Both the position numbers and the translations under genes were made by a program. From Streptomyces tailanensis (GTDB lineage Bacteria; Actinomycetota; Actinomycetes; Streptomycetales; Streptomycetaceae), in NCBI RefSeq assembly GCF_008386495.1, contig NZ_VTHJ01000024.1, positions 73,983 to 120,460 of the forward strand: a stretch of DNA of 46,478 nucleotides. The letters are read 5' to 3'. How positions within the stretch are numbered: position 1 is the first letter of the stretch; every line of letters starts with the position of its first letter. Of this stretch, positions 15,105 through 21,156 are shown one piece after another. The notes beneath the pieces were generated by a model. It worked only from the letters and a program-made list of their open reading frames with translations, did not search any database and was not told where the DNA came from.

Positions 15105-15926
15105 ATGTCGAAGGCACGGGAGACCGCCGTCTACACGCACGGACACCACGAGTCGGTGCTGCGCTCGCACACCTGGCGGACGGCCGCCAACTCGGCGGCG
15201 TACCTGCTCGGTTCGCTGAAGCCGCACATGAGGATCCTGGACATCGGCTGCGGCCCGGGCACCATCACCGCGGACCTGGCCGCCCTGGTCCCGGACGGGC
15301 ACGTCACCGGCGTCGACCACGCCCCCGGCATCCTGGACCAGGCCCGGGCCACGGCGGCCGAACGCGGCCTGGACAACGTCGACTTCGCGGTCGCGGACGT
15401 CCACGCGCTGGACCACGCGGACGCCGGCTTCGACGTGGTCCACGCGCACCAGGTGCTCCAGCACGTCGGCGACCCGGTGCAGGCGCTGCGCGAGATGCGC
15501 CGGGTCACGAAACCGGGCGGCATCGTCGCCGTCCGGGACTCCGACTACGCGGCGATGACCTGGTTCCCCGAGTCCCCGGGCATGGACGACTGGCTGGACC
15601 TCTACCGGCGCGTGGCCCGCGCCAACGGCGGGGAGCCGGACGCCGGGCGCCGGCTGAAGTCCTGGGCCCTGCGGGCCGGGCTCACCGAGATCACGGCCAC
15701 CTCCGCCACCTGGACGTACGCGACGGCGGAGGAGCGGGCCTGGTGGAGCGGACTGTGGGCGGACCGGACGGTCGCCTCCGCCTACGCCGAACGCGCGACG
15801 GAAGCCGGTCACGCGACGGTCGAGCAGCTGCGGGCCATCTCGGCGGCCTGGCGGGAATGGGGGCGGCAGGAGGACGGCTGGTTCGCCGTTCTGCACGGAG
15901 AGATTCTCTGCCGCAGAACGGCCTGA
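15105..15926 (+). CDS. Class I SAM-dependent methyltransferase (UbiE/MenG-like)
   Basis: 273 aa. Motif I is ILDIGCGPGTITADLAAL (44-61), followed by VTGVDHAPGILDQAR, VAD-HALDHADAGFDVVHAH and the post-motif REMRRVTKPGGIVAVRDSDY, the ubiquinone/menaquinone-methyltransferase-like pattern. The substrate is unknown. The start at 15105 is chosen because GGAAGGGG lies 6-9 bases upstream; an earlier in-frame ATG at 15024 would translate the 9-bp repeat array into a PRG-rich leader and is less likely. Confidence 0.88.
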   Translation: MSKARETAVYTHGHHESVLRSHTWRTAANSAAYLLGSLKPHMRILDIGCGPGTITADLAALVPDGHVTGVDHAPGILDQARATAAERGLDNVDFAVADVHALDHADAGFDVVHAHQVLQHVGDPVQALREMRRVTKPGGIVAVRDSDYAAMTWFPESPGMDDWLDLYRRVARANGGEPDAGRRLKSWALRAGLTEITATSATWTYATAEERAWWSGLWADRTVASAYAERATEAGHATVEQLRAISAAWREWGRQEDGWFAVLHGEILCRRTA

Positions 15927-15968
15927 TCGGGCGTATTCTGGAAACTCGAGCCGTCAGGAGGTTCGGAA

Positions 15969-16139
15969 ATGGTTCCCATCCTGCTGGTACTGCTTCTGGT
16001 GCTGATTCTTTTCGGCGCCGGATTCGCAGTGGAAGTTCTCTGGTATCTGGCACTGGCCGTTCTCGTCCTGTGGCTGCTCGGTTTCCTGGTGCGCGGCACC
16101 ACCGCCGCCGGGGGCAGGGGCCGCTGGTACAGGTGGTGA
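15969..16139 (+). CDS. Small hydrophobic membrane protein
   Basis: 56 aa: MVPILLVLLLVLILFGAGFA, a short turn, then a second hydrophobic helix LALAVLVLWLLGFLV and a basic glycine-rich tail ending GRWYRW. It has two predicted membrane helices. It resembles the small hydrophobic proteins (lmo0937/DUF5670-like) often annotated in Streptomyces next to stress genes; the function is unknown. AGGAGG lies 7 bases upstream of the ATG. Confidence 0.75.
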   Translation: MVPILLVLLLVLILFGAGFAVEVLWYLALAVLVLWLLGFLVRGTTAAGGRGRWYRW

Positions 16140-16154
16140 ATTCACTCCCGTACA

Positions 16155-16172
16155 GGTGGTGAATGCACCACC
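16155..16172. terminator. Hairpin between convergent genes
   Basis: GGTGGTG (16155-16161), AATG loop, CACCACC (16166-16172): a perfect 7-bp stem between the hydrophobic protein stop and the gvpK stop. The left arm is part of a 15-base direct repeat (GTACAGGTGGTGAAT at 16127 and 16150). There is no T-tract, so it is a candidate bidirectional terminator only. Confidence 0.45.
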
Positions 16173-16184
16173 CTGGGGAGGTAT

Positions 16185-16508
16185 TCACTCCCTGGGGAGC
16201 AACGGCCCGAGCGGCCCGAGGTCCAGATTCAGGTCCTCGGGCCGGAGGTCGTAGCGCTCGCGCAATTCCGTCATGCGGTCGTCGAGGAGCATCAGGGTGA
16301 GCCCGATGCGCTCCTCCTGCTCCTCCGTGAGTTCCCCGGTGTCGAAGCGACGCACGGCCTGGCGCTCCATGAGCTGGCGGAGGAGTTCGACGACGGTCAG
16401 CACCAGCTTGACCAGGTCGCGCTCCACCGTGTCGGGTTCCAGTTCGAGCCGGTTACGGCCTTCCAAACGGCCGGACAAACGGTCTGGCAAACGGTCGGGG
16501 TTGGTCAC
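16185..16508 (-). CDS. gvpK: Gas vesicle protein GvpK
   Basis: 107 aa, last gene of the gvp run. The core reads LELEPDTVERDLVKLVLTVV, then ELLRQLMERQAVRRFDTGEL and EQEERIGLTLMLLDDRM, the GvpK pattern. The protein is needed for gas vesicle assembly in characterised clusters. I take the GTG at 16508 as start because GGGGA lies 8 bases upstream and it overlaps the gvpS stop (GTGA); an ATG at 16517 is an alternative. The N-terminus is encoded by 12-bp microrepeats giving DRLPDRLSGRLEGR. Confidence 0.88.
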   Translation of the reverse strand: MTNPDRLPDRLSGRLEGRNRLELEPDTVERDLVKLVLTVVELLRQLMERQAVRRFDTGELTEEQEERIGLTLMLLDDRMTELRERYDLRPEDLNLDLGPLGPLLPRE

Positions 16509-16693
16509 TCCAACCATCCCCAGGGCGCCGGGACCTGTGCGTTCACCGAGCTGATGAGCGCGTTGAGGTCGATACGGACGAGGTCGACGTCCGCGATCCG
16601 GAGGGTGAGGTCGCCGGTGATGACCACCCCGCCCGCGAGAAGCCGGTCGAGGAGGTCGACGAGGGCCACCTCACGGCGTTCTATGACGGTCAT
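16505..16693 (-). CDS. gvpS: GvpA-family minor gas vesicle protein (GvpS)
   Basis: 62 aa, a short GvpA-fold protein: ALVDLLDRLLAGGVVITGDL, then TLRIADVDLVRIDLNALISS. It is the third GvpA-type protein of the cluster. The position between gvpL and gvpK and the short length support gvpS. It overlaps gvpL by 4 bases (ATGA) and gvpK at its end. Confidence 0.85.
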   Translation of the reverse strand: MTVIERREVALVDLLDRLLAGGVVITGDLTLRIADVDLVRIDLNALISSVNAQVPAPWGWLE

Positions 16694-17496
16694 GTGCCCA
16701 CCCCGTCACCGTTCATTTCGTCTCCATTCACTTCCTCTCCGTTCGGTTCTTCCCCGCTGAAGGAATACGCCGCCCAGGGCCCCGTGAGTTCCACGCGCAA
16801 CCCCGGTTCCTCGCTTTTCGTGCGGTCCACCAGTTCCACGAACTCCTCGGAATGCGCGCGCGAGACCAGATAGGCCGCGTTGAGCACATTGCGGCCGGGT
16901 ACGCCGGAAAGCGCGGAATTCTGGGGCGCGTGCAACCGGGTGTCCTCGGCGCGTTCCGAGAGCGTCTCGTGCAAGCGGCGGGCGAACCTCTCCGCCCTCT
17001 CCCACAGCTCCTCGTCGGCCTGGTGGCTCCGGCGCCGCTGCCGCAGGTAGTCGCGCCCGCTGGTGGCCTTCGCCGGCTCCCGGGGCTGCTGCTCGGCCTC
17101 GGGAGCCGCGTACACCTTCACGCCCCACTCCACCCGGCCCGCCAGCCGGTCCAGGGTCCGCCGGAAGCCCTCTTCGCGGGCCTCCAGCATGACCCGTACG
17201 CCGCTGTCGTCGTGGAAGACGGTGCCGAGTCGCAGCGGCAGGGGGGTGGTGACGGCAGTGAGCGCGTCGATCACGTTCTGGTGGGCGTGGGCGGTCTCGG
17301 TCAGCCAGTCCAGGTCCTCCAGATGGGCGCGGAACGGCCGCTCGGCGAAGTCGCGCTCCGGTACCTCGCTGACGACGGCGACCAGGTCGTGGTGGCGCAG
17401 CAGCCGGGGCGGCGCGCCGCCGACCCCGGTGAGCTGGCGTTGCAGAGCCGCGTCGAAGGGGCGGCAGACGGCGTACACGTACCGCAGTCCGGTCAT
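16690..17496 (-). CDS. gvpL: Gas vesicle protein GvpL (GvpF/GvpL family)
   Basis: 268 aa. It begins MTGLRYVYAVCRPFD, then LRHHDLVAVVSEVPERDF, LTETAHAHQNVIDALTAVTT, PLPLRLGTVFHD and VEWGVKVYA, the ordered motifs of GvpF/GvpL. It is a minor vesicle component or assembly factor. The C-terminus carries NGEE-VNGDE-MNGDG repeats, an acidic low-complexity tail encoded by short direct repeats. ATGA overlaps exist on both sides with gvpJ and gvpS. Confidence 0.92.
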   Translation of the reverse strand: MTGLRYVYAVCRPFDAALQRQLTGVGGAPPRLLRHHDLVAVVSEVPERDFAERPFRAHLEDLDWLTETAHAHQNVIDALTAVTTPLPLRLGTVFHDDSGVRVMLEAREEGFRRTLDRLAGRVEWGVKVYAAPEAEQQPREPAKATSGRDYLRQRRRSHQADEELWERAERFARRLHETLSERAEDTRLHAPQNSALSGVPGRNVLNAAYLVSRAHSEEFVELVDRTKSEEPGLRVELTGPWAAYSFSGEEPNGEEVNGDEMNGDGVGT

Positions 17497-17855
17497 GAGG
17501 GCTCCTCTCTGGCGCGGCGCTCGATGGCCGGCTCCGGCTCCCGCCGGTGCCCGCCGTCGGCCGGCTCGGCGAGCCGGGCACGCAACTCGGCGTTCTCACG
17601 GGAGAGTTCGTCGCGGCGGGCGTGGGACGACAGGGAGGGGTCGGTCTCCCACCAGTCGATGCCCATCTCCTTCGCCTTGTCGACGGAGGCGACGACGAGG
17701 CGCAGCTTGATCGTGAGCAGCTCGATGTCGAGCAGGTTCACGCGGATGTCGCCCGCGATCACCACGCCCTTGTCGAGCACGCGCTCCAGGATGTCGGCCA
17801 GGTTGGCGCTGCCGTTCTGGCCGTACGGCTCCGGGACTCGGCTCGGGAATGTCAT
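17493..17855 (-). CDS. gvpJ: Gas vesicle protein GvpJ (GvpA-like)
   Basis: 120 aa. The GvpA-type core is ANLADILERVLDKGVVIAGD, then VNLLDIELLTIKLRLVVASV (about 17-60), extended by a charged C-terminal tail (ARRDELSRENAELRARLAEP) that looks coiled-coil. This longer form beside gvpL fits GvpJ, a minor component of the vesicle shell tip. It is coupled to neighbours by ATGA overlaps. Confidence 0.87.
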   Translation of the reverse strand: MTFPSRVPEPYGQNGSANLADILERVLDKGVVIAGDIRVNLLDIELLTIKLRLVVASVDKAKEMGIDWWETDPSLSSHARRDELSRENAELRARLAEPADGGHRREPEPAIERRAREEPS

Positions 17856-18301
17856 CGTCGGCTCCCGCCCACGGTGGCCCGTTCCTCGTCCTCATCCTCG
17901 TACGGTTCCTCCTCGGTGTCCTCTCCGAAGGAGACGGACCGCGGTTTCTCGCCCCCGCCGCCCCTACCCGTCCCTCCCCCACTCTCGGCTTCGCTCGAGC
18001 GGGGGGACCCCCATCTGGGGCTCCGCCCCAGACCCCGCTCCTCAAACGCCGGAGGGGCTGAATTTTCCCGGATTTCCGCGTCAGCATCACCCCGGCTCGG
18101 CCCCCGCCCAAGGGCTGGAATTTCCGGGGCCTCGTCAAGCTGGTCGCCTGCCTCCTCGAAGTGCGGGTTGTTCACCAGGTACGCGAGCGCCCGTGGGCTC
18201 AGGTGCAGGCGCTTGTCGGCGGCGAGCGCGAGCTTCGTCTTCTTCGTACGTCCGAGGACGTAGCCGGCCCCGATGGCGAGGCCCGGTCCCAGTCGGTTCA
18301 T
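17852..18301 (-). CDS. gvpY: GvpY-like cluster protein, internally remodelled by repeats
   Basis: 149 aa. The N-terminal 55 residues (GYVLGRTKKTKLALAADKRL, then SPRALAYLVNNPHFEEAGDQ) resemble the protein between gvpG and gvpJ in Streptomyces gvp clusters; the acidic C-terminus (DTEEEPYEDEDEE) is also typical. The middle, about residues 64-110, is encoded by dispersed repeats (17974-18075) and includes RSSEAESGGG. The protein is probably shorter and altered relative to relatives. The frame is open and ATGA overlaps remain on both sides, so it may still be translated to keep coupling. Its function is unknown. I see no separate gvpZ. Confidence 0.65.
   Translation of the reverse strand: MNRLGPGLAIGAGYVLGRTKKTKLALAADKRLHLSPRALAYLVNNPHFEEAGDQLDEAPEIPALGRGPSRGDADAEIRENSAPPAFEERGLGRSPRWGSPRSSEAESGGGTGRGGGGEKPRSVSFGEDTEEEPYEDEDEERATVGGSRR
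17974..18014 (+). repeat. Six-frame-open dispersed repeat inside gvpY, copy 3
   Basis: CTCCCCCACTCTCGGC ... CGCTCGAGCG ... GGGACCCCCAT. It differs from the copies at 14003 and 14760 mainly at GGGGGGACC versus GGGAGGTACC. On the gvpY strand it is read as a GSPRSSEAESGGG-like stretch. Confidence 0.85.
18015..18075 (+). repeat. Second dispersed repeat adjoining copy 3 in gvpY
   Basis: CTGGGGCTCCGCCCCAGACC ... CTCCTCAAACGCCGGAGGGG ... GAATTTTCCCGG, with an internal hairpin (GGGGCTCCGCCCC). This is a repeat that I recognise from many Streptomyces intergenic regions; here it lies inside a translated frame directly after the 41-bp element. Confidence 0.65.
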
Positions 18302-18567
18302 CCTGTCGTCCCGTCGCCCCTTCGTGTTCCGGTGGTTCTGGCCAGGCTGATCTCCAGCCGGTCCAGGAGCTCGTCCTCCAGGCGGTCGAACTCCTCCTCA
18401 TCGATCTCGCCCGCTTCGAGCCGCTGCCCGAGGCGGGCGAGATCGGCGCGCACGGCCGCCGGGTCGTAGTACTGGCGCTCCGCCTCGGCGACTACTTGTC
18501 CGATCGCCCAGAAGCTGCCGCGGACCGGTGCGAACGGCAGCAGCAGGACCTCGGTGATCAGTCCCAT
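18298..18567 (-). CDS. gvpG: Gas vesicle protein GvpG
   Basis: 89 aa. GLITEVLLLPFAPVRGSFWA followed by YYDPAAVRADLARLGQRLEA and GEIDEEEFDRLEDELLDRLE is the GvpG pattern: a small helical protein needed for vesicle formation. It overlaps gvpF by 10 bases upstream and gvpY by 4 downstream. Confidence 0.92.
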   Translation of the reverse strand: MGLITEVLLLPFAPVRGSFWAIGQVVAEAERQYYDPAAVRADLARLGQRLEAGEIDEEEFDRLEDELLDRLEISLARTTGTRRGDGTTG

Positions 18568-19322
18568 GTGCTCGCCTCCCTCGGCTCCGCGGGCTGTGAC
18601 GGGCCCGGTTCCACGAAGCTGTACGGCGGCAGCGGGCCGTTGACGCGCAGTTCGATGTGCGGGTGGCTCTCGCGGACCTCGTCCACCGCGGCGAGGAACA
18701 CCTCGGCCGAGCGCCGGTCGACGAGGAACGACACGTTGGCCAGCCAGCCGGTGGAGTCGGGGCCCACGCTGACGGCCGTGGCGGCCGGTTCGAGCACGCG
18801 CTGGACTTCCGCCGCGTCCTCGGCCTCCCGGGTCTGTACGGCGGCGACCACCATCTCGCCGAGCCGCAGCCGGTCCTCGTAAGTGCCGCCGCCCGCCTGC
18901 CGGTTGGCCTCGGTGAGTGCGCGCAGCTCGGGGTTCTCCCCCATCACGCGGTGCAGCACGGCCTCTTCGTCATGGGTGGCCTTGACGTTGTACTCGACCT
19001 TGCCGTCCAGGGCGCCCAGCCGTTCCCGGTAGTGCTCACCGCGTTCGGCGAGCACGCCGGTGACGGCCGGGTCGTCCGGGGCTACGCTGCCGAACCGCAT
19101 GGGCAGCACGGGGCCGCCGGCTCCCACCTCGTCCAGCACGTTCTGGTGGGCGAGCAGATCCCGGCGCTTGGGGCGCAGCCCCTCGGGGGCGTCGCTGACG
19201 ATCGCCGCCAGCTCGCCCTCCTCCAGGACGCGCACGGGAAACGCGGGGTCGCCCACGCCGCCCATGCCTTCGGGGAGTGCGGGATGTGAGCGCGCGCTGA
19301 TCCCGTACACGTACGTGCTCAC
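18558..19322 (-). CDS. gvpF: Gas vesicle protein GvpF (GvpF/GvpL family)
   Basis: 254 aa. STYVYGISARSHPALPEGMG, DAPEGLRPKRRDLLAHQNVL, GAGGPVLPMRFGSVAPDD, and the C-terminal NVSFLVDRRSAEVFLAAVDE with HIELRVNGPLPPYSFVEP match the family. GvpF proteins cap or nucleate the shell. The start is GTG at 19322, overlapping the gvpA stop (GTGA). It is a paralogue of gvpL four genes downstream. Confidence 0.93.
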   Translation of the reverse strand: MSTYVYGISARSHPALPEGMGGVGDPAFPVRVLEEGELAAIVSDAPEGLRPKRRDLLAHQNVLDEVGAGGPVLPMRFGSVAPDDPAVTGVLAERGEHYRERLGALDGKVEYNVKATHDEEAVLHRVMGENPELRALTEANRQAGGGTYEDRLRLGEMVVAAVQTREAEDAAEVQRVLEPAATAVSVGPDSTGWLANVSFLVDRRSAEVFLAAVDEVRESHPHIELRVNGPLPPYSFVEPGPSQPAEPREASTWD

Positions 19323-19741
19323 TCCTGTTCCTCCTTCTTGCGCGAGCTCGTGGTCTTGCGCGCCCGTGGCCGCTCTTCGGACTGGCCCTCCCCACGGGCC
19401 TGCCGGAAGGCGTCGGAGACCGTCTCGGCGGCACCGGACAGCACCCCCTTGGACTTGCCGCGCGCGCCGGACTCGGTGATCTCACCGACGAGGTCCGGCA
19501 GGCCGGGTTCCTTGCGCGGCCCGGCCTCCAGGTCGAGTCGGTTGCACGCCTCGGCGAAACGCAGATAGGTGTCGACGCTGGCGATGACGACACGCACGTC
19601 GATCTTCAGGATCTCGATCCCGACGAGGGACACGCGGATGAAGGCGTCGATGACGATTCCTCGGTCGAGAATGAGTTCCAGGACGTCGTAGAGGCCGCTG
19701 GTGCCACCGCCGCCGGACTGCTGTGCCGGGACTACGGTCAT
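19319..19741 (-). CDS. gvpA: Gas vesicle structural protein GvpA, long form
   Basis: 140 aa. The GvpA core is at residues 14-70 (GLYDVLELILDRGIVIDAFI, then VGIEILKIDVRVVIASVDTY). It has a 70-residue charged tail (KSKGVLSGAAETVSDAFRQA, then RPRARKTTSSRKKEEQE) absent from the roughly 70-aa major shell proteins of classic float-forming bacteria. First GvpA-type gene after gvpO, so the best candidate for the main shell protein. The start is ATG at 19741. A gap of 58 bases separates it from gvpO, the only gap within the gvp run. Confidence 0.9.
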   Translation of the reverse strand: MTVVPAQQSGGGGTSGLYDVLELILDRGIVIDAFIRVSLVGIEILKIDVRVVIASVDTYLRFAEACNRLDLEAGPRKEPGLPDLVGEITESGARGKSKGVLSGAAETVSDAFRQARGEGQSEERPRARKTTSSRKKEEQE

Positions 19742-19799
19742 GCCGGCCGGTCCTCCTTGTCTGTGGATGGCTTGTCTGTCGGGTGAGCAAGAGGGCGGC

Positions 19800-20123
19800 C
19801 TAGCGGCCGCGGGGGCGATGCGGGTCGGCTCTCCCGCGTTCGTAACGGCGAACGCGCCGATAGCCGGTGAGCTCCCCCTCGGGGTCGAGCTTCACCTGAT
19901 AGCTCGCGAGCAGGCTCATCGTGTCGGGTACCCGGGCGACTTCCAGGACCTCGACTTCCAACGTCCAACCGTTCTCGGTCGGTTCGAAGGACGAGACGGA
20001 CTCGGGCGCCATGCCGGTCAGCTCCGCGAACTGAGCCCGCGCGTGGCGCAGCACCTGCATCGGGCGGGATTTCGATGTGTTGGACGTGTTGGATGTGTTG
20101 GATGTGTTGGATGTGTTCGACAT
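19800..20123 (-). CDS. gvpO: Gas vesicle protein GvpO with Ser-Asn-Thr repeat leader
   Basis: 107 aa. The core is QVLRHARAQFAELTGMAPES, VSSFEPTENGWTLEVEVLEV, ARVPDTMSLLASYQVKLDPE and GELTGYRRVRRYERGRAD, typical of GvpO. After the initiator, five SNT repeats precede SKSRP, encoded by five 9-bp units. The ATG at 20123 has GAGGGG 5 bases upstream; an earlier in-frame ATG at 20153 is less likely. It is the first gvp gene, 74 bases after the ligD-like stop, with three 10-bp repeats in the gap. Confidence 0.92.
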   Translation of the reverse strand: MSNTSNTSNTSNTSNTSKSRPMQVLRHARAQFAELTGMAPESVSSFEPTENGWTLEVEVLEVARVPDTMSLLASYQVKLDPEGELTGYRRVRRYERGRADPHRPRGR

Positions 20124-20164
20124 GGCCACCCCTCGAACACCGAGTGGCCCCACGGCCGTTGGCC

Positions 20165-20193
20165 AAACCTGTCGGTACCTGTCGATACCTGTC
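20165..20193. promoter_or_regulatory. Three 10-bp direct repeats upstream of gvpO
   Basis: CCTGTC at 20168, 20178 and 20188, each embedded in a 10-bp unit (GACAGGTAtC, GACAGGTAcC, GACAGGTttg on the gvpO strand). Spacing of exactly one helical turn places all copies on one DNA face. They end about 42 bases upstream of the gvpO start, in the only real intergenic space before the gvp genes. Confidence 0.45.
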
Positions 20194-20197
20194 TGTG

Positions 20198-21127
20198 TCA
20201 GCCGCGCCGCGCCGCGAGCCGCCGACGGGCCGGGCCGAGGGCGCGGGCCCTGCTCATCAGCCCGGACCAGGGCTTGGTGCGGGCCTGTTCGACGGCGTCG
20301 GCCGGGGTCCAGCGGCGGGCGTGGACGGTGGGGTCGTCGAGTTGTTCCCAGGCGATCGGCGTGGCGACGGGCGCTCCGGGCTTGGCGCGTACGGTGAAGG
20401 GGGCGACGGCGGTCTGGGCGTAGGCGTTGCGCTGTACGTCGAGGTAGAGCCGGTCGCCGCGGTCCTTCTTGCGGACGGCGGTGGTGAACCGCTCGGGCCG
20501 GCCCCGTACGAGCTCCTCGGCGATGTCCTTGGCGAAGTCGCGCACGGTGTCGAAATCGTCATGCCCGTTGAGGGGTACGACGATGTGCAGGCCCCTGGAG
20601 CCGGTGGTCATCGGCGCGGACGGCAGCTCGATCTCGTCCAGCAACTCCCTTACGGCCCTTGCCGCTTGACGTACCTGCTCGAAGTCGTCCGCGGCCGGGT
20701 CGAGGTCGAACACCATCCGGTCGGGCCGGTCGAGGCCGCTGACCCGGGAGAGCCAGCGGTGCAGGGTCAGGCAGGCCTGGTCGGCGAGGAAGACCAGGGT
20801 GGCGGCGTCCGCGCACACCGTGTGCACGACCGTGCCGCCCTCCTTGGGCACCTCGACCCGCTCGATCCAGTCCGGGTAGTGCTCGGGGGTGTTCTTCTGC
20901 ATGAACATGGGCCCGTCGAGCCCGTCGGGGTGCCGTTCCAGCATCAGCGGGCGCCCGCGCAGATGGGGCAGCATGAAGGGGGCGACGGCACGGTAGTACG
21001 CGATGAGATCGCCCTTGGTGTACTCCTCACCGTGGCCGTCGGCGGGGTACAGCACCTTCTCCGGGCGGTGGATCTCGACCGTGCGGCGGCCGACCCGCAG
21101 CGTGCTCGCGGCGTCGTCGTCGCCCAT
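20198..21127 (-). CDS. LigD-type polymerase/primase domain protein
   Basis: 309 aa consisting of only the PrimPol (POL) domain of NHEJ ligase D. Evidence is VEIHRPEKVLYPADG, PMFMQKNTPEHYPDWIERVE, the metal-binding pair in VFDLDPA (D141, D143), and TTGSRGLHIVVPLNGHDDFD. It adds nucleotides, often ribonucleotides, at broken ends. No ligase or nuclease domain is attached, and no Ku gene is in the window. GGGGAG precedes the ATG at 21127. It lies 29 bases after the transketolase. Confidence 0.93.
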   Translation of the reverse strand: MGDDDAASTLRVGRRTVEIHRPEKVLYPADGHGEEYTKGDLIAYYRAVAPFMLPHLRGRPLMLERHPDGLDGPMFMQKNTPEHYPDWIERVEVPKEGGTVVHTVCADAATLVFLADQACLTLHRWLSRVSGLDRPDRMVFDLDPAADDFEQVRQAARAVRELLDEIELPSAPMTTGSRGLHIVVPLNGHDDFDTVRDFAKDIAEELVRGRPERFTTAVRKKDRGDRLYLDVQRNAYAQTAVAPFTVRAKPGAPVATPIAWEQLDDPTVHARRWTPADAVEQARTKPWSGLMSRARALGPARRRLAARRG

Positions 21128-21156
21128 TCTCCAACTCCCCTCTTGAGGACGCCCGT

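Noticed and set aside
4376..20123. Short tandem arrays (9-12 bp) as a CRISPR array
   Set aside because: Units are directly adjacent without spacers, and no cas gene is present. They are slippage-type microrepeats.
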